Positions 1-6,703 of a stretch of DNA of 6,703 bases are shown piece after piece. Numbering within the stretch: position 1 is the first letter of the stretch; the number at the start of each line of letters is the position of its first letter. The position numbers were made by a program, and so were the translations under genes. This DNA is from Bacillota bacterium (GTDB taxonomy: Bacteria; Bacillota; Clostridia; Christensenellales; Aristaeellaceae): positions 1 through 6,703 of the forward strand of contig JAEWNM010000201.1 in the NCBI GenBank assembly GCA_023392755.1, given 5' to 3'. The notes under the pieces are model-generated. The model worked only from the letters and a program-made list of their open reading frames with translations. It did no database searches and was not told the DNA's origin.

Positions 1-866
1 CGGTTGTACAGCTCGGTCAAATGGTCGTGAAAGCTTAAAAACTCGATTTCATCCAGATGCAGCTTTTCGCTGGTCACGTCCCTGAACACCAGGATAACGC
101 CTATGGGCTTGCCCGTGATATCGCGGATGGGCGCGGCGCTGTCGGCGATGGGCCGCTCGATACCGTCCCTGGAGATGAGCGCCGTGTGGTTGGCCAGCCC
201 CACCACCTTGCCCGTTTCCAAGACCTTTTTCAGCGGGTCCTTGGCAGGCTCCCGCGTTTGCTCGTTGATGATGTTGAACACCGTTTTAAATGGCTGGCCG
301 ATGGCGCTGTCCTGGTGCCAGCCCGTCATGTTCTTGGCCACGTCGTTCATCATGGTGACGCGGCAGTGCTCATCCGTGCAGATCACGCCGTCGCCTATGG
401 ATAAAAGCGTGGTGCGCAGCAGCTCCCGCTCGTTGTACAGGCTGCGGTTGCTGTCCTGCAGCTCCTTGCGCAGAAAGTGCATTTCCAGCTGATTGCGAAC
501 CCTGAGCAGCACTTCCTCCTCCTGGTAGGGCTTGGTGATAAAGTCCACCCCGCCCGCCTGGAAGCCTGCCACCTTATCCCTGGCCTCGTCCAGGGCGGTG
601 ATGAAGATCACGGGAACGTCCGCCGTCTCGGTATTTTCCTTGACCTGCCTGCACACATCAAACCCGCTCATCCCCGGCAGCCTTACATCCAAAAGCATCA
701 GGTCGGGCTTGTGGTATTCAAGCGACGCGATGGCCAGCTCTCCCGAATCCGCGGGCCGCACATGATAACCGTGGCTTTTGAGCAGCGCGGATAAAAGCGC
801 CAGGTCCTCCCGCGTGTCGTCCACCACCATGATTTCCACCGGCCTTGTGGGGTTGATAAACATCAT
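1..866 (-). CDS. Response regulator with receiver and PAS domains and start of a GGDEF domain (C-terminus outside window)
   Basis: This gene has no stop codon in the window; 288 complete codons are visible. Residues about 10-128 form a receiver domain: an acidic pair (D16, D17), phospho-acceptor D60 in the segment LMLLDVRLPGMSGFD, T90 and K112 in ITKPY. A short helical linker (about 129-150) leads into a PAS domain (about 150-265; motifs IGDGVICTDE and VILVFRDVT). The last visible residues, FLSFHDHLTELYN, match the usual beginning of a GGDEF diguanylate cyclase domain, so the likely output is cyclic-di-GMP synthesis in the cytoplasm. The catalytic GGDEF motif itself and any HD-GYP or EAL tail lie outside. 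The start is the first of two adjacent ATG codons (864-866), because AGGAGG at 877-882 is 10 bases upstream of it. The gene is the likely partner of the hybrid kinase immediately upstream. Domains are read directly; the enzymatic output is inferred from the truncated domain. Confidence 0.88.
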   Translation of the reverse strand, partial: MMFINPTRPVEIMVVDDTREDLALLSALLKSHGYHVRPADSGELAIASLEYHKPDLMLLDVRLPGMSGFDVCRQVKENTETADVPVIFITALDEARDKVAGFQAGGVDFITKPYQEEEVLLRVRNQLEMHFLRKELQDSNRSLYNERELLRTTLLSIGDGVICTDEHCRVTMMNDVAKNMTGWHQDSAIGQPFKTVFNIINEQTREPAKDPLKKVLETGKVVGLANHTALISRDGIERPIADSAAPIRDITGKPIGVILVFRDVTSEKLHLDEIEFLSFHDHLTELYN

Positions 867-876
867 GGGTACGGTT

Positions 877-880
877 CCTC

Positions 881-882
<2 letters not shown>
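877..882 (-). promoter_or_regulatory. Ribosome binding site overlapping the upstream stop codon
   Basis: On the minus strand AGGAGG shares bases with the kinase stop codon TAG (881-883) and lies 10 bases before the ATG at 864-866. This implies that the kinase and response regulator are translated from one mRNA and are probably translationally coupled. It also supports choosing the first of the two tandem ATGs. Confidence 0.75.
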
Positions 883-2635
<1,753 letters not shown>

Positions 2636-3242
2636 TGCCCGCCCGCCAGCAGGGAAAACGCTTCCTGAACGGTGGCGGTCAGGATCAAATGCTCCGTCAG
2701 GCTCATGCGCAACGCATATTCGTGGGCTGTGTCGTTTCGCATGACGGCAATCGCTTTGCCGGCCAGGTCCGCCTCGGATGTGATGGTGCGGTTGTCCGCT
2801 TTTACGAAGATGTTGCCGTTCATAACGATATAGGGGATTGAGAAATCAAGATACGCATCCCGTTCCCCGGAATAGCTCACCAGCGGCAGCACATCCAATT
2901 CCCCGTGCTCGAGCCTGCCCTTGATCACGGACCATTCATCCACATAAAAGGAAACGGACAGGCCGGCTTCGTTTGCCACCGCCCGCAAAAGCTCCACTGA
3001 AAAACCGTCCGCCGCTCCGCCGCCGGTTACGGAGAAGGGCGGATAGTCGTATTCCGTGGCGCTCCTGAGCGCACCGGGGGATGCGGTTTGCATCCGGCTT
3101 TCGCCCCTGGCGGATACGGGGGCGGCCATGGCCGCCAGCACAATAATGAGATAAACGGCAAGGATGTATCGGATCGGTTTCACAGCACAATACCTTTTTA
3201 CGCAAATCATGCGCCACCTTGGAATTTGCCTATATGTTAAGA

Positions 3243-3272
3243 ATTATATCATAATACGTTCCGGACAAGCAA
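3243..3272 (-). promoter_or_regulatory. Promoter of the kinase/response-regulator operon
   Basis: On the minus strand a perfect -10 box TATAAT (3243-3248) is separated by 18 bases from a partial -35 box TTGCTT (3267-3272). The sequence around it is AT-rich. Transcription would begin near 3235, leaving a leader of about 25 bases before the ATG at 3210. A perfect palindrome TTTCCGGAAA at 3323-3332, about 50 bp upstream of the -35, could be a regulator site, but nothing else supports that. Confidence 0.6.
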
Positions 3273-3377
3273 ACAAAAATCGACAAATTTTTCCCTGTAT
3301 TTTTTTAGGAAAATGTTACGTTTTTCCGGAAATTTCTCACGTTAATCAGCCTGCGCAGGGCAGGCAAAGCCAATGAC

Positions 3378-3415
3378 GCGCCGGCGGGACAGCGCATATT
3401 CTCTCCCGCCGGCGC
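3378..3415. repeat. 12-bp perfect GC-rich hairpin downstream of the LacI-family gene
   Basis: The arm GCGCCGGCGGGA (3378-3389) pairs perfectly with 3404-3415 across a 14-base loop; after one mismatch three more pairs extend it. No T-run follows on either strand, so it is not a textbook intrinsic terminator. Placed between the LacI-family gene and the kinase promoter, it could protect the 3' end of the lacI-type mRNA or help stop read-through. Confidence 0.55.
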
Positions 3416-3434
3416 ATCAAAGCCATAATAGGGC

Positions 3435-3459
3435 AAAAAAATTTTAGGCGGCGCACCGC
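3435..3459 (-). terminator. Weak candidate terminator after the LacI-family gene
   Basis: Read on the minus strand, a small hairpin (GCGG, loop TGCG, CCGC; 3448-3459) is followed after six bases by seven T residues (3435-3441), about 40 bases after the stop codon at 3498-3500. The stem is only four pairs and is set back from the T-run, so termination may be partial. With the stronger hairpin at 3378-3415 it would separate this gene from the kinase operon. Confidence 0.35.
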
Positions 3460-3497
3460 ATATAAAAGGCACGTCGTTTTATGAGGGACACAAGGCG

Positions 3498-4553
3498 CTA
3501 TTTCAACTGCCGCCTGCCCAGCTTCACGCCGCAGGATTCGCGAATCACCAGTGTGGCGTCCCGCATGAGGGTATACGGGGCCACGGGCGTCTCCACCGCG
3601 GTCAAAAGCTCGGATATGGCGCTGCGGGCGTGCGCCTCGGGGTGCAGGTCGATGGTGGTCAGCGGCGGGCTAAGATAGGGGGAGAAGAAGGAGTTGTCAC
3701 AGCCCACCACCGCCATGTCCCTGGGGACGGAAAGGCCCATCAGCGCCAGCTGCTTCATGGCCCCCAATGCCACCAGGTCGTTGAACGCGATGATGGCGGT
3801 GGGCCAGTTTTCCCTGGGGAGGCCGGTGAGCAGCTTCAGCAGCGCGATCTCCCCGGCTTCGGCGGTATAGCCGCCCTCGTGGTGGTAGGCGGTATCATCC
3901 TTGAGCTTCAGCTCCGCCAGAGCATCCAAAAAGCCGCGCCCCCGCGCGCCGGACAAGCGCACCATGGAGGAGCCGCCGATAAAGGCGATACGCTCGTGGC
4001 CCAGCATGTGCAAATGCTGCATCGCCTGACGGATGGCGGTGGCCAGGTCGTTGTACAGGCAGATGCATTCCAGCCCTTCGATGGGCGGGCAGATGGCCAC
4101 CACGGGCATGTATTTGTGCAGCTCGGCAATAGCCGCAGGCATGTCCTCGTGCTGGGATTCCACAATGCCGCCCATGAAAAACGCCCCGTCCAGGCGGCGG
4201 CGGATCAATTGCTCCACCACCTCCCGCTCCACATAGGGGCGGTTGTGGGGAAGCTGGTGAAGCCATACGGTATAACCCCGGCGGCGGGCTTCGTCGTCGG
4301 CGGCGCAGTAAAGCCTGGCGTAATAGGGATTGGAAACCTCCGGCAGTATGATGCCGATGATTCCCGTCTTGCCCTTTTCCAGCCCCCGCGCTACGGAGCT
4401 GGGGGCATATTTGTGGCTGTTGATGACGTCTGTGACCCGCTTTTGCGTTTGAGGGCTTACGTTGGAATGCCCGGACATAACCCTGGACACGGTGGCGATG
4501 GATACGCCGGCTTCCCTTGCAATATCATAGATGGTGACTTGTTTGTTCGTCAT
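3498..4553 (-). CDS. LacI-family transcriptional regulator
   Basis: This is a 351-residue DNA-binding regulator, about the usual length for the family. Residues 6-25 form the LacI helix-turn-helix (VTIYDIAREAGVSIATVSRVMSG). Residues about 50-58 (APSSVARGL) are the hinge helix, and the rest is a periplasmic-binding-protein-like effector domain beginning TGIIGIILPEVSNPYYARL. The late segment AFNDLVALGAMKQLALMGLSVPRDMAVVGCDN and PPLTTIDLHPEAHARSAI are typical of the family, which usually binds sugars or sugar phosphates. The ATG at 4551-4553 is chosen because AAAGGA lies 7 bases upstream. The in-frame ATG at 4593-4595 sits only 2 bases beyond the promoter -10 box, so it would lie outside or at the very edge of the mRNA. 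The gene diverges from a sugar-binding protein gene, which is its probable target, and a cre-like operator lies between them. It shares family features with CcpA, but the sequence does not justify that name. Confidence 0.93.
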   Translation of the reverse strand: MTNKQVTIYDIAREAGVSIATVSRVMSGHSNVSPQTQKRVTDVINSHKYAPSSVARGLEKGKTGIIGIILPEVSNPYYARLYCAADDEARRRGYTVWLHQLPHNRPYVEREVVEQLIRRRLDGAFFMGGIVESQHEDMPAAIAELHKYMPVVAICPPIEGLECICLYNDLATAIRQAMQHLHMLGHERIAFIGGSSMVRLSGARGRGFLDALAELKLKDDTAYHHEGGYTAEAGEIALLKLLTGLPRENWPTAIIAFNDLVALGAMKQLALMGLSVPRDMAVVGCDNSFFSPYLSPPLTTIDLHPEAHARSAISELLTAVETPVAPYTLMRDATLVIRESCGVKLGRRQLK

Positions 4554-4597
4554 AGGGTTTTCCTTTCCGTAAGGGACTGCAAATATTGCTTGCATCC

Positions 4598-4626
4598 ATT
4601 ATACAAAATGCAGGCATATTTGGCAA
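4598..4626 (-). promoter_or_regulatory. Promoter of the LacI-family gene
   Basis: On the minus strand -35 TTGCCA (4621-4626) and -10 TATAAT (4598-4603) are separated by exactly 17 bases. Transcription should begin near 4591, giving a leader of about 38 bases to the ATG at 4553. This position argues against the longer reading that starts at 4595. Confidence 0.75.
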
Positions 4627-4635
4627 CAAGAAAAA

Positions 4636-4649
4636 TGTAAGCGTTTACA
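4636..4649. promoter_or_regulatory. cre-type LacI/CcpA-family operator
   Basis: TGTAAGCGTTTACA is a near-perfect palindrome with a central CG and fits the published catabolite-responsive consensus TGWAANCGNTNWCA at every position. Its centre is about 52 bp upstream of the expected start of the regulator transcript and about 115 bp upstream of that of the sugar-binding protein. The adjacent regulator has an ATVSRV recognition helix, the type that binds such sites, so autoregulation is plausible. A separate CcpA could equally use it. Confidence 0.7.
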
Positions 4650-4722
4650 GAACAATTTCCGCTGCTTTTTATGGCGTGGAGGCGCGGAAAACTGGAATGT
4701 ATGGTAATATTGAAATTAGTTA

Positions 4723-4751
4723 TTGACTTTTTATGGTGCGGATTGTATAAT
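4723..4751 (+). promoter_or_regulatory. Strong promoter of the sugar-binding protein gene
   Basis: TTGACT (4723-4728), a 17-base spacer and TATAAT (4746-4751) make a near-consensus vegetative promoter. Transcription would start near 4758, producing a leader of about 145 bases. The cre-like site lies roughly 74 bp upstream of the -35, too far for simple steric repression, so control may act through looping, an upstream position effect or another site. Confidence 0.8.
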
Positions 4752-4810
4752 GAGCCCACAAAACAATGTGCTGCGGATTTGAATGGATGGTATAAAGCGT
4801 GAAAGAATTT

Positions 4811-4828
4811 ACATGATCAGTTTCATGT
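4811..4828 (+). repeat. Inverted repeat and possible 12-codon leader ORF in the 5' leader
   Basis: ACATGA and TCATGT form a perfect 6-bp inverted repeat around a 6-base centre. The ATG at 4813 opens a tiny frame, MISFMFHPVCFK, ending with TAA at 4849-4851 and lacking a convincing ribosome binding site. It could be a second operator, a weak RNA stem or chance; the leader is otherwise featureless until the ribosome binding site at 4887-4895. Confidence 0.25.
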
Positions 4829-4902
4829 TTCATCCTGTCTGCTTCAAATAACCCGCGGCCGGTGTCATGCCCGGAACACCCACAACAAAAGGAGGAAATT
4901 TC

Positions 4903-6171
4903 ATGAAAAAGGTTGTTGCTCTGCTGATGGCTGCCTTGATGGTGGCCGCCGTCATCCCCAGTATGGCCCTGGCGCAGGGAAAGACGGTGCTGACCGTGAA
5001 GACTTGGGACGTCAACGCCGGTTCCGCTGCCTATCTGCAGGCCACCGAGGCCGCTTTTGAGGCGGCTTTCCCGGATGTGGACCTGCAATATGTGGACACG
5101 GCGTCCCAGGAGTATGCCGTGCTGGTGTCCGCCAGCATGGCCGGCGGCGACACTACCGACGTGTTTGACGTCAAGGAAGTGCGCGACCTGCAGAACTGGA
5201 TCGCCCAGGGCTATGTGGAGAGCCTGGACGGCTACATTGCCGCCGACAGCTATGATCTTGCGCCCTATGTGGGTATGGAAAAGCATTACCGCGGCGGAGA
5301 CGGAGCCTTGTACGCACTGCCCTACCGGTCTGATTTCTGGGTACTGTTCTATAACAAGACGCTTTTTGACAAAGCCGGCGTTGCTTACCCCGCCGCCGAT
5401 ATGACCTGGGAGCAATACGCCGAACTGGCCAAGAAGATGACCTCCGGCGAGGGCGTAGACAAGATCTACGGCGCCCATTACCACACCTGGCTCAGCTGCG
5501 TGGCCAACTGGGCCGTGTGTGACGGTGTGAATACCCTGGCCGACGGCGAATACGCGGATCTGAAATACTTTTATGACCTGAACCAGGCTTTGGAAGAAGC
5601 CGGCGCGGTTATGGAGTATACGGAGCTCCGGGCATCCGGCCTGCATTACCGCAACGCCTTTGAACAGGGCAACATTGCCATGATCCCCATGGGCTACTGG
5701 CTTGCCGGCTCCCTGATTGCCGACAAGGCTGCCGGAAACTTTGATTTTGAATGGGGCATCACCTCCGTTCCGCACTTGGAAGGCGTGGCCGCCGGTTCCT
5801 CCTTCGGCTCAACCACCGGCGCGGCCATCAACAAGAATTCCGCCAACAAGGAGCTGGCCTGGAAGTTCGTCTCCTGGCGCTGCTCCGAGGAAGGCGCCAA
5901 GGCCATTGCCGCCCTGGGCACCCGTCCTGGCTATGTGTCCGAGGAAATTGCCGCCACATTGGCTTCCGTTGCCGGCTTCCCCCAGGATGAGATGAGCAAG
6001 GCCGCATTGATCCCCACCGCCGTCAGCATCGAATGGCCTGTGGTGGAAAAGGTCAGCGAGATTCAAACGATTCTCAATGAGGAGCATACCAACATCATGT
6101 CCCGCAGCGTCAGCGTGGATGAGGGCATTGCCAACATGAACACCCGCGTGGCTGAGGTTCTTGGACAATAG
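4903..6171 (+). CDS. Extracellular sugar-binding protein of an ABC transporter (family 1 solute-binding protein)
   Basis: This is a 422-residue secreted solute-binding protein expected to capture a carbohydrate and hand it to an ABC importer. Residues 1-24 are a signal peptide (MKK, hydrophobic core, then ALA before Q25). The mature protein has the family pattern: KTWDVNAGSAAYLQATEAAFEAAFPDVDLQYV near the start, ALPYRSDFWVLFYNKTLFDKAGV at about 138-160, TWEQYAELAKKMT, then IAMIPMGYWLAGSL (about 258-271) and NSANKELAWKFVSW. The start is ATG 4903 because AAAAGGAGG (4887-4895) lies 7 bases upstream; an in-frame ATG at 4867 lies before that site. There is no lipobox cysteine, although Gram-positive binding proteins are commonly lipoproteins. 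The gene diverges from the LacI-family regulator and has its own strong promoter. No permease gene follows within 530 bp. The substrate cannot be told from sequence. Confidence 0.93.
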   Translation: MKKVVALLMAALMVAAVIPSMALAQGKTVLTVKTWDVNAGSAAYLQATEAAFEAAFPDVDLQYVDTASQEYAVLVSASMAGGDTTDVFDVKEVRDLQNWIAQGYVESLDGYIAADSYDLAPYVGMEKHYRGGDGALYALPYRSDFWVLFYNKTLFDKAGVAYPAADMTWEQYAELAKKMTSGEGVDKIYGAHYHTWLSCVANWAVCDGVNTLADGEYADLKYFYDLNQALEEAGAVMEYTELRASGLHYRNAFEQGNIAMIPMGYWLAGSLIADKAAGNFDFEWGITSVPHLEGVAAGSSFGSTTGAAINKNSANKELAWKFVSWRCSEEGAKAIAALGTRPGYVSEEIAATLASVAGFPQDEMSKAALIPTAVSIEWPVVEKVSEIQTILNEEHTNIMSRSVSVDEGIANMNTRVAEVLGQ

Positions 6172-6214
6172 ACGATCAAAAGGCATTTCCCCCGCCGGTA
6201 AAGCCGGGGAAGCA

Positions 6215-6238
6215 ACGAGGGGGCTGCGGCCCCCTCGT
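6215..6238. terminator. GC-rich hairpin after the sugar-binding protein gene
   Basis: ACGAGGGGGC (6215-6224) pairs perfectly with GCCCCCTCGT (6229-6238) around a TGCG loop, about 44 bases after the stop codon. A smaller CCGG/CCGG stem precedes it. The position suits a transcript end, but no T-run follows on the plus strand, so it may stabilise the 3' end rather than act as a classical terminator. Confidence 0.5.
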
Positions 6239-6400
6239 CAGCCTGCTGAAAAATCCCGCAATCGCAAAAATGCTGCTTATACGAGCAACATTTTTGCTTA
6301 CGTCGTCGCTGTCGCCTGCAAAAATTCGTTCACTTATTATCACATAAGCTTCTTCTTTTTCAAACTTGGCTCCTAGTCTTGCGGGGATTTGAACAGGCTG
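6239..6400. repeat. 162-bp segment with imperfect terminal inverted repeats, MITE-like
   Basis: The left end (6239-6261) begins CAGCCTG and ends ATCCCGCAA. The reverse complement of the right end (6379-6400) begins CAGCCTG and ends ATCCCCGCAA. By eye, 19 of 24 aligned positions match. The interior has no convincing gene and holds a stem-loop at 6264-6297. No target-site duplication is evident. Non-autonomous transposable element, dispersed intergenic repeat, or long imperfect RNA stem are all possible. Confidence 0.4.
6264..6297. repeat. A/T-rich stem-loop inside the inverted-repeat segment
   Basis: GCAAAAATG (6264-6272) pairs with CATTTTTGC (6289-6297). After one mismatch, TGCT pairs with AGCA around a 6-base loop TATACG. 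The total is 13 pairs. The T-run belongs to the arm, not to a tail, so terminator function is uncertain. Confidence 0.5.
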
Positions 6401-6457
6401 TCAGGGGCTGTCGCGCCAAGGTTGCATTTTGCATAATGCTATCCAAGAAGAAAGATT

Positions 6458-6502
6458 TCGCGTCTTTTGACGCGACCAAAGGGCTTTCCGGTCGCCCTTT
6501 GG
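6458..6502. repeat. Two directly abutting perfect hairpins
   Basis: TCGCGTC and GACGCGA (6458-6464, 6469-6475) pair around TTTT. The very next base begins CCAAAGGGC (6476-6484), which pairs with GCCCTTTGG (6494-6502) around a 9-base loop. Two perfect stems with no gap between them suggest a structured RNA or repeat unit; no known RNA family is recognised. Confidence 0.5.
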
Positions 6503-6703
6503 AAACCTTCGGACGCCATCTCCTGAATAGCTATACATTTATGCGACTAGCACGGCGGCCCCCTCGTTTGCAAATCGCATCGCCCGGCTTTTCGCGGGAT
6601 GACGCCCGGCCGCCCGGAGGGCTTAGGCCCGTGCCTTCGCCTGTTTCGGGACAGAGCCTGGTAAGGGATTACTTATAATCAGCCAAATGTGGGGCATTTC
6701 GAT

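Larger units (their letters stand above)
6172..6703. other. 532-bp gene-free tail rich in inverted repeats
   Basis: Open frames here are short, lack ribosome binding sites and have no recognisable domain. The region contains a terminator-like hairpin (6215-6238), a segment bounded by imperfect inverted repeats (6239-6400), two abutting hairpins (6458-6502), and a second copy of a hairpin arm (6555-6567). It also has CGCCCGG three times at 6581, 6603 and 6611. A TATAAT at 6674-6679 has no matching -35. No tRNA or CRISPR array is seen. It looks like non-coding or decayed repeat DNA. Confidence 0.6.

Noticed and set aside
3630..4640. A 336-codon plus-strand open frame opposite the LacI-family gene
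   Set aside because: It lies wholly antisense to a clear LacI-family protein, has no ribosome binding site and shows no domain; high GC content leaves such frames open.
4656..4690. TTTCCGC/GCGGAAA inverted repeat between the divergent promoters as a second operator
   Set aside because: The arms are 21 bases apart and lack the central CG palindrome of LacI-family sites; chance is a sufficient explanation.
4720..5775. A 351-codon minus-strand open frame opposite the sugar-binding protein
   Set aside because: It overlaps a clear solute-binding protein, runs through its promoter and leader, and its histidine- and glycine-rich composition is an antisense artefact.
6161..6376. A 71-codon plus-strand open frame after the binding protein gene
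   Set aside because: It starts inside the binding protein gene, crosses the terminator-like hairpin and stem-loop, and ends in a low-complexity stretch.
6379..6400. T-arm-like sequence TTCAAATCC on the minus strand suggesting a tRNA
   Set aside because: The flanking bases do not form a T-stem, and no acceptor, D or anticodon arms are present at the right distances.
6379..6678. A 99-codon plus-strand open frame in the tail
   Set aside because: No ribosome binding site, no domain, and it runs through the two perfect hairpins, so its sequence is explained by repeats.
6674..6679. TATAAT as a promoter near the right end
   Set aside because: No acceptable -35 sequence 16-18 bases upstream and no gene visible within the window to be driven.

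Overview
The window looks like a chromosomal segment of a moderately GC-rich Gram-positive anaerobe, probably of the class Clostridia. The basis is strong AGGAGG-type ribosome binding sites, sigma-A-like promoters with 17-18 bp spacing, a LacI-family regulator beside a sugar-type solute-binding protein, and a cre-like operator. Genus or species cannot be told from this sequence.

Layout. Positions 1-3210 (minus strand) hold a two-gene signalling operon. A membrane-bound hybrid histidine kinase with an extracytoplasmic solute-binding-like sensor is read from 3210 down to 881. It is interrupted by an apparent single-base frameshift near 2561-2571. Its stop codon overlaps the ribosome binding site of the next gene (866 to beyond position 1), a response regulator with receiver and PAS domains and the first residues of what looks like a GGDEF diguanylate cyclase. 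If the kinase is functional, the pair would convert an external small-molecule signal into a cyclic-di-GMP output.

Positions 3211-3497 hold a good promoter for the kinase and two hairpins downstream of the LacI-family gene. That gene (3498-4553, minus) and the extracellular sugar-binding protein gene (4903-6171, plus) diverge from a 349-bp control region. The region has one well-formed promoter in each direction and a perfect cre-type palindrome between them. This is the usual arrangement for substrate-responsive control of a carbohydrate uptake gene. No permease or ATPase genes follow the binding protein inside the window.

Positions 6172-6703 contain no convincing gene. This tail is unusually rich in inverted repeats: a GC-rich terminator-like hairpin, a 162-bp segment bounded by imperfect inverted repeats with an internal stem-loop, two abutting perfect hairpins, and a 13-bp sequence copied from the first hairpin's arm. 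It resembles a small non-coding mobile or dispersed repeat region and is the least explained part of the window. The rest is recognisable and fairly ordinary accessory metabolism and signalling.
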